The translations under genes and the position numbers were made by a program. From Cognatilysobacter tabacisoli (GTDB lineage: Bacteria; Pseudomonadota; Gammaproteobacteria; Xanthomonadales; Xanthomonadaceae): 64,000 bases of DNA. The stretch's first letter is position 1. Each line of letters begins with the position of its first letter. The stretch covers positions 186,001 to 250,000 of the forward strand of contig NZ_QXJI01000004.1 of NCBI RefSeq assembly GCF_003586305.1. Reading direction: 5' to 3'. The notes under the pieces are model-generated. The model was given only the letters and a program-made list of their open reading frames with translations, had not been told where the DNA came from and searched no databases. Below, one piece after another: positions 24,101-31,775 of this stretch.

Positions 24101-24237
24101 TCATCGTCGGCGGCATGGGCATCGGCACGGTGTTCACCCTGTTCGTCGTGCCGGTCGTCTACCTGCTGCTCGGCCGCGACCGCAGCCGGATCACCGCGGC
24201 GATGCGCGCGCGCGGCGAGGCCAGCCCGGCGCACTGA
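21166..24237 (+). CDS. RND efflux pump, inner-membrane transporter
   Basis: 1023 residues, AcrB/MexB superfamily length with 12 transmembrane helices and two large periplasmic loops. The proton-relay aspartates lie in GLVVDDAIVMLENI and the matching lysine in GLIAKHGILIVEFS. HAE1-type proton/drug antiporter by family; the second-half RND block GAEARNQIGWVIVGGMGIGT is also typical. No outer-membrane factor gene follows, so the pump probably borrows a TolC elsewhere. Drug range cannot be inferred. Confidence 0.93.
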   Translation: MVLSDISIRRPVFAWVINIVVVLIGIVAYDRLAVRLIPNVDTPVVTVNTSYPGASAQVIESQITQPIEDALSGVEGIEYISSVSREQSSQVTIRFRLDRDPDGAASDVRDRVGQARDFLPEEANEPIVQKQEADAQPIIWMAFSSDRHSKTELADLADRLVKDRVQTIPGVAQAQVFGVRYAMRVWLQPQRLAGFGLTPVDVENALRAQNAEIPAGRVEGSAREFTVLSETDLKTPAEFGEVILGQSNGYLVRLKDVAKVELGSQEDRFRARFNGVDAVPLGVVKQAVANPLEISSALKAMIPEIQKTLPEGVKVNIAYDSTIFIEKSIEEVYKTIAEAVLLVVVVIFLFLRSWRATLIPLVTIPVSLIGAFALMYAFGFTINTLTLLAMVLAIGLVVDDAIVMLENIFRHVEEGMPPFEAALKGSKEIGFAIVAMTLTLVAVYVPLAFSTGRTGKLFVEFALTLAGAVLVSGFTALTLSPMMSSKLLRHEKKHGRFYDAGEKVLRWIDDTYRRLLTLGLRLRWVVVGAGVAIFAAALGLFTLLPNELAPQEDQGLVIGFGIAPEGSTVDYTDKYARQMEGMFAQVPEVDRYFQIVGFPSITQTIGFVGLKDWEERDRKSQDVQGGLFPQFMGIPGVMAFPVLPPPLGQEGFGQPVSFVVQSTGTWEELGATVQQLMAKMAENPQLTNPDTDLKLDKPQLTIDVNRDKVADVGSSVANVGRTLESMLGGRNVTRFKMGSEQYDVIVQVEDADRRTPGDLSNIFVRAGDGQMVQLSNLVDVKETVAAKELNHFNKLRSATISAGLAPGYSMGEALTWMEQALDEVAPEAQYDLSGQSREFRESSSDFALIFGLALVFIFLVLAAQFESWIDPFVILLAVPLAAFGAFLALKLTDGGSWNIYSQIGIVTLVGLIAKHGILIVEFSNQLQEQGRSKLDAVIEASALRLRPILMTTGAMVLGSLPLAIATGAGAEARNQIGWVIVGGMGIGTVFTLFVVPVVYLLLGRDRSRITAAMRARGEASPAH

Positions 24238-24257
24238 CGGGCGCGGTCATGCGCGAT

Positions 24258-24288
24258 GACGAAGCCGCCTTCGGGCGGCTTCGTCGTT
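24258..24288 (+). terminator. Terminator after the RND operon
   Basis: GACGAAGCCGCC-TTCG-GGCGGCTTCGTC (12-bp stem, UUCG-type loop) followed by GTTT, 20 bases after the pump stop. Confidence 0.85.
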
Positions 24289-24470
24289 TGCGGCCGCCGG
24301 GGATTGCGCGACGAAGCGCGCGGCGTTCGCCAGGCATGGGGGGACGCCGAGGGCCGGATCCCGCCGCAGTTCGTGCCCGGTGCGTTCGACGCCGGCAGCG
24401 GTCGTCGCTCGACGCGGGAAAGCGTCGACGCAGGCACGCACCGCGCCCCGGCGCTCGTCGAATCGCAGCC
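24289..24470. other. Intergenic stretch without a recognisable gene
   Basis: About 180 bases between two terminators, the rightward one of the RND operon and the leftward one of the phasin gene. Nothing with coding character or repeats seen. Confidence 0.5.
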
Positions 24471-24503
24471 AACAAAAAACCCGGCAGCCTGCGCTGCCGG
24501 GTT
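24471..24503 (-). terminator. Terminator of the phasin gene
   Basis: Read leftward: AACCCGGCAG-CGCAGG-CTGCCGGGTT then TTTTGTT, a classic stem with T tract 38 bases after the phasin stop. Confidence 0.9.
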
Positions 24504-24540
24504 TCGTGTTCCGCGGGGGCGGAGAGAGAGACGGTGGGGC

Positions 24541-24936
24541 TTATTTGCCGGACTTGGCCGACTTGGTGGCCTTCTCGACTTCGGCCTGGGTCTTCTTGAC
24601 CGCCGACTCGACCTGCGACTTGGCGATCTGGCCGAGGGCCTCGTTCGCCTTCATCGTGCGGCCGAAGACTTCCTGGCCGGTGCTGACGGCGCGCTCGACG
24701 TTCTCGCGGGCGATCTGCACGCCCTTCGGCCACAGGTTCTTCATGGCTTCCGGGTCACGGACCTCGGCGACTTCGCCGAAGAACGCGAACGTCGCGTTGG
24801 TGCGCTCCTCGAGGGCGGCCATCTGCAGGCCGAACACGGCCTCGGCGTTCTCGAGGGCGATGCGGTTGAACTGGGCAGCCGTGTCGGCGAACTGGCGCGT
24901 GGCGGCGGCAAACTGTTCGTTGAACTGCTGGTACAT
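24541..24936 (-). CDS. Phasin family protein
   Basis: 131 residues, entirely helical and amphipathic. YQQFNEQFAAATRQFADTAAQFNRIALENAEAVF is the phasin start; the tail is Ala/Lys-rich (VKKTQAEVEKATKSAKSGK), like granule- or DNA-interacting phasins. Phasins coat polyhydroxyalkanoate granules, but no PHA synthase or depolymerase is in the window. In Xanthomonadales similar proteins occur without PHA genes nearby, so another role is possible. AGGAG ribosome-binding site; own terminator. Confidence 0.85.
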   Translation of the reverse strand: MYQQFNEQFAAATRQFADTAAQFNRIALENAEAVFGLQMAALEERTNATFAFFGEVAEVRDPEAMKNLWPKGVQIARENVERAVSTGQEVFGRTMKANEALGQIAKSQVESAVKKTQAEVEKATKSAKSGK

Positions 24937-25112
24937 GGCGTGCTCCTGATCAATCCGGGGGAGGGAGTCGGATTGTGCGGTGCAGCATACCGGCGGTTTT
25001 GGTGCGGTGCAACATCGGGGCGGGTGCGCGCGGCTGAATCCGTTCAGGCGGACCGCTGGGACGCTCGCGCGGCGGCCGCAGGCTCGCGGGACCCACGCCC
25101 GGCAGGCCCGCC

Positions 25113-25466
25113 TCAGCCCCGGTAGCGGCAGCCCGAAGTGCAGGTCTCGTGGACCACGACCTCGCTCAGCAGGGGCAGGGCCGGCTTGAGCCGCTCCCAG
25201 ATCCACACCGCCAGCCGCTCGCTGGTCGGGTTCTCCAGCCCCTCGATGTCGTTGAGGTAGTGGTGGTCGAGACGGTCGTACAGCGGCTTGAAGGCCGCCT
25301 TGACGTCGGCGAAGTCCATCACCCAGCCGGTGTCGGCACCGATCTCGCCGCTGACGTGCAGCTCGACCCGGAACGAGTGGCCGTGCAGGCGCGCGCACTT
25401 GTGGCCCGGCGGCACGTTCGGCAGCCGGTGCGCGGCCTCGAGGGTGAAAACCTTGAAGATGTCCAT
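25113..25466 (-). CDS. queD: 6-carboxytetrahydropterin synthase
   Basis: 117 residues, the short QueD form of the 6-pyruvoyltetrahydropterin synthase family; makes 6-carboxy-tetrahydropterin for queuosine. Zinc ligands are His13 in LEAAHRL and the two histidines of LHGHSF. The catalytic cysteine is in [10 protein letters not shown], and DHHYLND plus NPTSE complete the active site. [11 protein letters not shown] at the C-terminus is usual in gammaproteobacterial QueD. Next to prpF on the same strand, with no functional link expected. Confidence 0.93.
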   Translation of the reverse strand: MDIFKVFTLEAAHRLPNVPPGHKCARLHGHSFRVELHVSGEIGADTGWVMDFADVKAAFKPLYDRLDHHYLNDIEGLENPTSERLAVWIWERLKPALPLLSEVVVHETCTSGCRYRG

Positions 25467-25515
25467 CGCGCCATTGTCGCACGCGGTCCGCGGCGGTCCC
25501 GCAGGGGCGGATGCG

Positions 25516-26730
25516 TCAGAACCCGTCGGCCGGCACCCGCACCGCGCCGTCCATCAGCACGCGCGCGCTGCGGCTCATGACCGCCTTGGTCACGGTCCAC
25601 TGGCCGTCGACCAGGGTTGCGGCCGCGCCAACGCGCAGCGTGCCGGACGGGTGGCCGAAGCGCACCGCTTCGCGCGCGCCGCCGCCGGCCGCGCGGTTGA
25701 CCAGCGTGCCCGGGATCGCCGCGGCGGTGCCGATCGCGACCGCCGCGGTGCCCATCATCGCGTGGTGCAGCTTGCCCATCGACAGGGCGCGCACCAGCAG
25801 GTCGACGTCATCGGCGCGCAGGGTCTTGCCGCTCGAAGTGACGTGCTCGTGCGGCGGGGCGACGAACGCCACCTTCGGCGTGTGCTGGCGCGTGGCGGCC
25901 TGCGACGCGTCGGCGATCAGGCCCATGCGCACGGCGCCGTGCGCGCGGATCGCCTCGAACCGCGCCAGCGCGGCCTGGTCCTCGTTGATCGCGCCCTGCA
26001 GCTCGCTGCCGGTGTAGCCCAGCGCGGCCGCGTCGAGAAAGATCGTCGGGATGCCGGCGTTGATCAGCGTCGCCTCGAACGTGCCGACGCCCGGAACCTC
26101 GAGCACGTCGACGGGGTGGCCGGTCGGGAAGATGCCGGTCGCAGCGCGGTCATCGCCGTCGCCCTCGTCGGCCGGATCGAGGAACTCGAGCTGGATCTCC
26201 GCGGCCGGGAACGGCACGCCGTCGAGCTCGAAGTCGCCGGTTTCCTGCACCTCGCCGTTGGCCACCGGCACGTGCGCGACGATGGTCTTGCCGATGTTGG
26301 CCTGCCAGATGCGCACGGTGGCGACGCCGTTGCGCGGCACGCGGGCCGGGTCGACGAGGCCGTGCGCGATCGCGAACGGACCGACCGCCGACGACAGGTT
26401 GCCGCAGTTGCCGCTCCAGTCGACGAATGCGGTGTCGATCGAGATCTGCCCGTAGAGGTAGTCGACGTCGTGGTCGGGCACGGTCGCCCTGGAAATGATC
26501 ACGCACTTGCTGGTGCTCGACGTCGCCCCGCCCATGCCGTCGGTGTGCTTGCCGTACGGGTCGGGCGAGCCGATCACCCGCATCAGCAGCGCGTCGCGTG
26601 CCGGGCCGGGGACGCGCGCCGCCGGCGGCAGGTCGTCGAGGCGGAAGAACACGCCCTTGCTGGTGCCGCCGCGCATGTACGTGGCGGGGACCTTCAACTG
26701 GGGGGCGTGGCGCTGCGGTGCGTGCGCCAT
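25516..26730 (-). CDS. prpF: 2-methylaconitate cis-trans isomerase
   Basis: 404 residues, diaminopimelate-epimerase-like double hotdog fold. [13 protein letters not shown] is the PrpF N-terminal signature and [18 protein letters not shown] the conserved Cys-containing loop; [12 protein letters not shown] also matches. It isomerises the trans-2-methylaconitate made by AcnD, allowing propionate to enter the methylcitrate cycle. The start is one base after the acnD stop, so the pair is one operon. Confidence 0.95.
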   Translation of the reverse strand: MAHAPQRHAPQLKVPATYMRGGTSKGVFFRLDDLPPAARVPGPARDALLMRVIGSPDPYGKHTDGMGGATSSTSKCVIISRATVPDHDVDYLYGQISIDTAFVDWSGNCGNLSSAVGPFAIAHGLVDPARVPRNGVATVRIWQANIGKTIVAHVPVANGEVQETGDFELDGVPFPAAEIQLEFLDPADEGDGDDRAATGIFPTGHPVDVLEVPGVGTFEATLINAGIPTIFLDAAALGYTGSELQGAINEDQAALARFEAIRAHGAVRMGLIADASQAATRQHTPKVAFVAPPHEHVTSSGKTLRADDVDLLVRALSMGKLHHAMMGTAAVAIGTAAAIPGTLVNRAAGGGAREAVRFGHPSGTLRVGAAATLVDGQWTVTKAVMSRSARVLMDGAVRVPADGF

Positions 26731-26731
26731 G

Positions 26732-29344
26732 TCAGGCCGCCTTCGACGCGTCGAGGAAGTCCTGGGCGAAGCGCTGCAGCACGCCGCCGGCTTCGTAGAT
26801 CGACACCTCTTCGGCGGTGTCGAGCCGGCACGTCACCGGCACCTCGACGCGCTCCCCGTCGCGGCGGTGGATCACCAGCGTCAGCGTCGCGCGCGGGGTG
26901 CGCGCGCCGACGACGTCGAAGGTCTCGGTGCCGTCGATGCCGAGCGTGGTCCGCGTCGTGCCGGGCAGGAACTCCAGCGGCAGCACGCCCATGCCGATCA
27001 GGTTTGTGCGGTGGATGCGCTCGAAGCCCTCTGCGGCGATCGCCTCGACGCCGGCCAGGCGCACGCCCTTCGCCGCCCAGTCGCGCGACGACCCCTGGCC
27101 GTAGTCGGCGCCGGCGATGATGATCAGCGGCTGCTTGCGCGCCATGTAGGTTTCGATCGCCTCCCACATGCGGGTGACGCGGCCTTCCGGCTCGATCCGC
27201 GCCAGCGAGCCTTGGCGCACGGTGCCGTCGGCGTTGCGGACCATCTCGTTGAGCAACTTCGGGTTCGCGAACGTCGCGCGCTGCGCAGTCAGGTGGTCGC
27301 CGCGGTGGGTCGCGTACGAATTGAAGTCCTCTTCCGGCAGGCCCATCTTCGCCAGGTACTCGCCGGCCGCGCTGTCGAGCAGGATCGCGTTGCTCGGCGA
27401 AAGGTGGTCGGTGGTGATGTTGTCGCCGAGCACGGCCAGCGGGCGCATGCCCGTCAGCGTGCGCGCGCCGGCCAGCGCGCCCTCCCAGTACGGCGGGCGT
27501 CGGATGTAGGTGCTCTGCGGGCGCCAGTCGTACAGCGGGCTGACCTTGGCGCCCTGATCGACCGCGAACGTGAACATCGGGTCGTACACCGCGCGGAACT
27601 GCTCGGGCTTGACGCTGGACGCGACGATCGCGTCGATCTCCGCGTCGGACGGCCACAGGTCCTTCAGCCGCACCTCGTTCCCGTCGGCGTCGATGCCTAG
27701 CACGTCCTTCTCGATGTCGAAGCGCACGGTGCCGGCGATCGCGTAGGCGACCACCAGCGGCGGCGACGCGAGGAACGCCTGCTTCGCGTACGGGTGGATG
27801 CGGCCGTCGAAGTTGCGGTTGCCCGACAGCACCGCGGTCGCGTACAGGTCGCGCTCGATCACTTCCTTCTGGATCGCCGGATCGAGCGCACCGCTCATGC
27901 CGTTGCAGGTGGTGCAGGCGAAGCCGACGATGCCGAAGCCGAGCTGCTCGAGCTCGCCGAGCAGCTTCGACTCCTCCAGGTACAGCTGCACCGCCTTGGA
28001 GCCCGGCGCCAGCGAGGTCTTGACCCACGGCTTGCGGGTCAGCCCGCGCGCGTTGGCGTTGCGCGCCAGCAGGCCGGCGGCGATCACGTTGCGCGGGTTC
28101 GACGTATTGGTGCAGCTGGTGATCGCGGCGATGATCACCGCGCCGTCGGGCATCAGGCCCTCGGCCTCCTGCGCGCGCGGCGCGGCCATGCCGGTCGCGA
28201 TGCCGCGCTCGGCCAGCGCCGAGGTCGGCAGGCGCTTGTGCGGGTTCGACGGGCCGGCCATGTTGCGCACCACCGTCGACAGGTCGAAGTGCAGCGTGCG
28301 CCCGTACTGCGCGGTGGCGAGCGCATCGGCCCACAGGCCGGCCTGCTTCGCGTAGGTCTCGACCAGCCGGACCTGCGCGTCGTCGCGTCCGGTCAGGCGC
28401 AGGTAGTCGATGGTCTTGTCGTCGATGAAGAACATCGCGGCGGTCGCGCCGTACTCGGGCGCCATGTTCGAGATCGTCGCGCGGTCGCCGAGCGTCAGCG
28501 CCGCGGCGCCTTCGCCGCGGAACTCCAGGTACGCGCCAACGACCTTCGACTGGCGCAGGAACTCGGTCAGCGCCAGCACGACGTCGGTCGCGGTGATGCC
28601 CGGCTGCGGCCTGCCGGCCAGCTCGACGCCGACGATCTCCGGCAGGCGCATCCACGAGGCGCGGCCGAGCATCACGCTCTCGGCCTCCAGTCCGCCGACG
28701 CCGATCGCGATCACGCCGAGCGCGTCGACGTGCGGCGTGTGACTGTCGGTGCCGACCAGCGTGTCGGGGTAGGCGACGCCGTCGACCGCGTGCACGACCG
28801 GCGACATCCGCTCCAGGTTGATCTGGTGCATGATCCCGTTGCCCGGCGGGATCACGTCGACGTTCTTGAACGCGCGCTTGGTCCAGTCGATGAAGTGGAA
28901 GCGGTCGAAGTTGCGGCGGTCCTCGATCGCGCGGTTCTTCGCGAACGCGTCCTTGTCGAAGCCCGGCGCCTCGACTGCCAGCGAGTGGTCGACGATCAGC
29001 TGGGTCGGCACCACCGGGTTGACCTGCGCCGGGTCGCCGCCCTTCTCGGCGATCGCGTCGCGCAGGCCGGCGAGGTCGACCAGCGCGGTCTGCCCGAGGA
29101 TGTCGTGGCACACCACGCGCGCCGGGAACCACGGGAAGTCCAGGTCGCTGCGGCGCTCGATCAGCTGGGTCAGGTAGTCGGCCAGCCGCTCGGGTTCGGC
29201 GCGACGCACCAGGTTCTCGGCATGCACGCGCGAGGTGTACGGCAGCGCGTCCCACGCGCCCGGCCGGATCGCGTCGACCGCCTCGCGCGCGTCGAAATAG
29301 TCGAGCGAAGTGCCGGGAAGGGGCTTGCGGTGCGTCGAATTCAT
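26732..29344 (-). CDS. acnD: Fe/S-dependent 2-methylisocitrate dehydratase
   Basis: 870 residues, aconitase A-type. The 4Fe-4S ligands are C411 (SCTNTSNP), C477 and C480 (ACTTCNG); TDSHTPHVDALG and GSSRDWAAKGVRL are the substrate-binding loops. AcnD is told from aconitase by its partner prpF immediately downstream and by the N-terminus PLPGTSLDYFDAREAVDAI. It dehydrates 2-methylcitrate. The usual upstream prpB and prpC and the PrpR regulator are absent from this window; the next gene upstream is a globin with its own stop. Confidence 0.94.
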   Translation of the reverse strand: MNSTHRKPLPGTSLDYFDAREAVDAIRPGAWDALPYTSRVHAENLVRRAEPERLADYLTQLIERRSDLDFPWFPARVVCHDILGQTALVDLAGLRDAIAEKGGDPAQVNPVVPTQLIVDHSLAVEAPGFDKDAFAKNRAIEDRRNFDRFHFIDWTKRAFKNVDVIPPGNGIMHQINLERMSPVVHAVDGVAYPDTLVGTDSHTPHVDALGVIAIGVGGLEAESVMLGRASWMRLPEIVGVELAGRPQPGITATDVVLALTEFLRQSKVVGAYLEFRGEGAAALTLGDRATISNMAPEYGATAAMFFIDDKTIDYLRLTGRDDAQVRLVETYAKQAGLWADALATAQYGRTLHFDLSTVVRNMAGPSNPHKRLPTSALAERGIATGMAAPRAQEAEGLMPDGAVIIAAITSCTNTSNPRNVIAAGLLARNANARGLTRKPWVKTSLAPGSKAVQLYLEESKLLGELEQLGFGIVGFACTTCNGMSGALDPAIQKEVIERDLYATAVLSGNRNFDGRIHPYAKQAFLASPPLVVAYAIAGTVRFDIEKDVLGIDADGNEVRLKDLWPSDAEIDAIVASSVKPEQFRAVYDPMFTFAVDQGAKVSPLYDWRPQSTYIRRPPYWEGALAGARTLTGMRPLAVLGDNITTDHLSPSNAILLDSAAGEYLAKMGLPEEDFNSYATHRGDHLTAQRATFANPKLLNEMVRNADGTVRQGSLARIEPEGRVTRMWEAIETYMARKQPLIIIAGADYGQGSSRDWAAKGVRLAGVEAIAAEGFERIHRTNLIGMGVLPLEFLPGTTRTTLGIDGTETFDVVGARTPRATLTLVIHRRDGERVEVPVTCRLDTAEEVSIYEAGGVLQRFAQDFLDASKAA

Positions 29345-29382
29345 GGCGGGCTCTGCGGGCGCGATGCGGCAAACCCGGGATT

Positions 29383-29799
29383 TTACTCCTCCCGTCGAGC
29401 CGGGCCCGCCATCGGCAGCCCCAGCGGACGCCGACCTTGGTCGAGTCCGAGCCCATAGCGCAGGCTGGTGGCGATCCGCTCGGCGAAGCCCGCCAGCACG
29501 CGTGCGTTGTCCGGCCCGACGACGTCGTGCGCGGTGTCACTCCACAGCGCCAGCCAGTGTTCGAAATGCGCGGCGGTGATCGGGTGCGGCCGGTGCATGC
29601 CCATCGGGTTGCCGCGGTAGCGCCGCGTGCCCAGCGCGACCGACGACCAGAAGTCGACCAGCGTGGCCTTGTGCGCCGGCCAGTCGTGCACCGCCGGGTT
29701 GAATACCGGGCCGAGCACGGCGTCGCGCTGCACGCGTTCGTAGAAGCGGTCGACCAGCGCGACGAGGTCGGCTTCGGTCAGGGTGTGATCGGGCGGCAT
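29383..29799 (-). CDS. Group III truncated haemoglobin
   Basis: 138 residues. LVDRFYERVQRDAVLGPVF is the globin B-helix start; YRGNPMGMHRPHPITAAHFEHWLALW carries the proximal His and the motif set of group III truncated globins (Campylobacter Ctb type). This group is linked with NO detoxification under low oxygen. A DNR/FNR-like palindrome lies about 82 bases upstream, shared with the divergent small gene. I chose ATG 29799 as the longest start that keeps the globin N-terminus compact. Confidence 0.9.
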   Translation of the reverse strand: MPPDHTLTEADLVALVDRFYERVQRDAVLGPVFNPAVHDWPAHKATLVDFWSSVALGTRRYRGNPMGMHRPHPITAAHFEHWLALWSDTAHDVVGPDNARVLAGFAERIATSLRYGLGLDQGRRPLGLPMAGPARREE

Positions 29800-29874
29800 G
29801 GGGGCGGGCAGGGCGACTGGGGTCGGCGTGCAGAGGGCGGGTCGCCAGTCTCGCCCGCGCCGGCTGACGCGCCC

Positions 29875-29888
29875 TTGACCCAGGTCAT
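29875..29888. promoter_or_regulatory. DNR/FNR-type operator between globin and HMA-like gene
   Basis: TTGACCCAGGTCAT: palindrome TGAC-CCAG-GTCA. Its centre is 82 bases from the globin start and 65 bases from the small-protein start, so it could serve both. Confidence 0.65.
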
Positions 29889-29946
29889 CGCGCCGCCGAT
29901 CGCGGCCGCCGAGCATGCCGGCACCCCGAACGCGATGGAGCACCCG

Positions 29947-30186
29947 ATGGAATGCCACGTGATCCCGGCCGGCCCGCTGCCGGCCCCCGCCGCCCTCGAG
30001 CGCGCCCTGCGCGCCGCCGACCCCGCCGCCGTCTACGACGTGTCGCCCGACGGCCGTCAGCTGCGCGTGTCCAGCACGCTCGACGAGCACGAGCTGTGCC
30101 GGCTGCTGGGCCACCTGGGCTGCGCGGTCACCGCGCGCGACATCGTCCGCCAGCCGTCGACCTGCTGCGGCGGATGCAGCGGCTGA
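29947..30186 (+). CDS. Small HMA-like protein with Cys-rich tail
   Basis: 79 residues. MECHVIPAG, then a helix, then AVYDVSPDGRQLRVSSTLDEHELCRLLGHLGCAVT: spacing and hydrophobic pattern resemble a heavy-metal-associated (ferredoxin-like beta-alpha-beta) domain, but the usual GMxCxxC loop is reduced to MECH. It ends TCCGGCSG, a possible metal site. I chose ATG 29947 because GGAG lies six bases upstream; ATG 29935 is also in frame. It has its own DNR-type box and diverges from the globin gene. A role in copper or NO metabolism is inference only. Confidence 0.6.
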   Translation: MECHVIPAGPLPAPAALERALRAADPAAVYDVSPDGRQLRVSSTLDEHELCRLLGHLGCAVTARDIVRQPSTCCGGCSG

Positions 30187-30193
30187 GCTGACG

Positions 30194-30874
30194 TCAGGCG
30201 CGAGCGGCCGCGTGCCGCGTGACCGCGCCTAACCACGCGAGCAGGTCGCGTTGCATGGCAGTCGCGATCGCGTGTCCGCCCGGGTACAGCCGCGTCTGGT
30301 GCGGCACGCCGAGCGCGGTTAGCCAGGCATCGGCACGCGTCGCCCAGTCCACGGGCAGCTTCGCGTCGTCGCGCCCATGGCCGATGAAGGCGTGTACGCG
30401 AGCAAGCGCATTGCGGTCGGCGAGGATCGGCTCGATCTCGGGCAGGATGCGACCGGCGAGTACGCCGAAGCCTGCAACAAGGTCAGGCCGGGTCAGGCCG
30501 ACGCTCGCGCTGATGATCCCGCCCTGACTGAAGCCCGCGACGACGGTGGCGGCGGGCTCCACGTCGAGTCGGGATTGCATGGCGTCGATGAACTCGATGA
30601 GCCGCTGCCGGCTCGCTTCCGCGGCCTCCAGGTCCGGGTGGGGTCCCGCGGCTGTAAACCGCACGGGGAACCACGCGTATTCCGCCGGCCCGAGCTTCAG
30701 TGGCGCGCGCACCAGCAGGACCGCGGTGTCGGCGGGCGCGTCGGCGCCGAGCCCGGCGAGGTTCAGCTCGTTTCCACCGACGCCGTGCGTGAGCACGAGC
30801 ATGCGTCGCGGTGCCTTCTCCGTGCCGAGAGCCCGGTACGGCAGCGGCGCGTCTTCGCGAAGCGCGGCCGTCAT
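30194..30874 (-). CDS. Serine esterase of the carboxylesterase/phospholipase (YpfH-like) family
   Basis: 226 residues, alpha/beta hydrolase. LTHGVGGNELNL supplies the oxyanion region, the nucleophile is in VAGFSQGGIIS (GxSxG), the acid in FIGHGRDDAKLP and the base in LYPGGHAI. Matches the bacterial carboxylesterase/lysophospholipase group. Its start overlaps the stop of the dioxygenase gene by four bases, so they are one operon. Confidence 0.88.
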   Translation of the reverse strand: MTAALREDAPLPYRALGTEKAPRRMLVLTHGVGGNELNLAGLGADAPADTAVLLVRAPLKLGPAEYAWFPVRFTAAGPHPDLEAAEASRQRLIEFIDAMQSRLDVEPAATVVAGFSQGGIISASVGLTRPDLVAGFGVLAGRILPEIEPILADRNALARVHAFIGHGRDDAKLPVDWATRADAWLTALGVPHQTRLYPGGHAIATAMQRDLLAWLGAVTRHAAARA

Positions 30875-31674
30875 GCCGCCTCCGCGTGCCCGTCCACAGG
30901 GAGCCCGAATCCGAACGAGTCCATCGACAGCGTGCCGTACGTCATGCCGCCGGCAAGCAGCGTTCGCGGCTCGTCGGGCGCGCTCGCGCCGAGCGCCACC
31001 AGCAGCGGCAGGTAGTGCTCCTCGGTGGGGTGCGCGCGCGCGGCGTGCGGGGCGCGGTCGCGGTAGCCCACCAGCGCGTCGACGTCGCCACGCTGCACGG
31101 CATCGGCGATCCAGTCGGCGAACGCCTGCGCGTACTCGGGGTCGGCCACGTGCTGGCGGAACTCGTACAGGTTGTGGGTCAGGCTGCCGGAACCGACCAC
31201 GAGCACGCCGCGCTCGCGCAGCGACGCCAGCGCGCGGCCGAGGCGGAGCGCGCCGGCGGCGTCGAGGTCGTGCGGCAGCGACACCTGCAGCACCGGCACG
31301 TCGGCCGCCGGCTTCAGGTAGCGCAGCGGCACCCACGCGCCGTGGTCGAGACCGCGCGCGGAGTCGGACGCGGCGTCGAACCCCGACGCGGCCAGCAGCG
31401 CGACGATGTCCGTCGCTAGTTCCGGCGCGCCGCGCGCGGGGTACTGCAGCGCGTACAGCGGCGGCGGGAAGCCGCTGAAGTCGTGGATCGTCTCGAGCGT
31501 GGTGGCGCCGGTGACGCGCACGCCGCGGGTCTGCCAGTGCGGCGAGACCACGACGATCGCGGTCAGGTCCGGCAGGCCGGCCCCGACCTGCCGCAGCGTC
31601 GGGCCGAGCCGGCCCGGCTCCAGCGCGAACATCGGCGAGCCGTGGGAAACAAAGAGGGACGGGGCGCGCGGCAT
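30871..31674 (-). CDS. LigB-type extradiol ring-cleavage dioxygenase (DODA/YgiD-like)
   Basis: 267 residues. Iron/zinc-binding histidines are visible in FVSHGSPM, VVSPHWQT, GSGSLTHNL and HPTEEHYLPLLVA, the pattern of 4,5-DOPA dioxygenase/YgiD. Acts on a catechol ring by family; the substrate is unknown. ATG 31674 has a strong GAGGAAG site. It is coupled to the esterase gene and faces a LysR gene across a long inverted repeat; a divergent LysR-controlled aromatic pair is a common arrangement. Confidence 0.9.
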   Translation of the reverse strand: MPRAPSLFVSHGSPMFALEPGRLGPTLRQVGAGLPDLTAIVVVSPHWQTRGVRVTGATTLETIHDFSGFPPPLYALQYPARGAPELATDIVALLAASGFDAASDSARGLDHGAWVPLRYLKPAADVPVLQVSLPHDLDAAGALRLGRALASLRERGVLVVGSGSLTHNLYEFRQHVADPEYAQAFADWIADAVQRGDVDALVGYRDRAPHAARAHPTEEHYLPLLVALGASAPDEPRTLLAGGMTYGTLSMDSFGFGLPVDGHAEAA

Positions 31675-31697
31675 CGTGCTTCCTCGGGAGTGGGCTG

Positions 31698-31750
31698 GAT
31701 TCCACTCTATTGGCGCCACATCGCGCGATAAACGTGGCGTAGAGTGAATC
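31698..31750. promoter_or_regulatory. Long dyad in the divergent LysR/dioxygenase promoter
   Basis: Outer arms GATTCCACTCTA and TAGAGTGAATC (one bulged base) plus inner arms CGCCAC and GTGGCG. The dyad spans 53 bases of the 101-base gap, consistent with a LysR-type regulator dimer-of-dimers site. Confidence 0.6.
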
Positions 31751-31775
31751 ACCGTCCACGAAACCGAGGCAATCG

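Noticed and set aside
19930-24234. Very long open frame (over 1400 codons) on the minus strand opposite the RND genes
   Set aside because: Antisense shadow: product is Arg/His/Asp/Leu-rich without domains and mirrors the codon bias of the sense genes.
21166-24237. Complete tripartite drug pump
   Set aside because: Only adaptor and inner-membrane pump are present; no outer-membrane factor gene nearby.
24541-24936. PHA granule operon
   Set aside because: Phasin is alone; no phaC, phaZ or phaR in the window.
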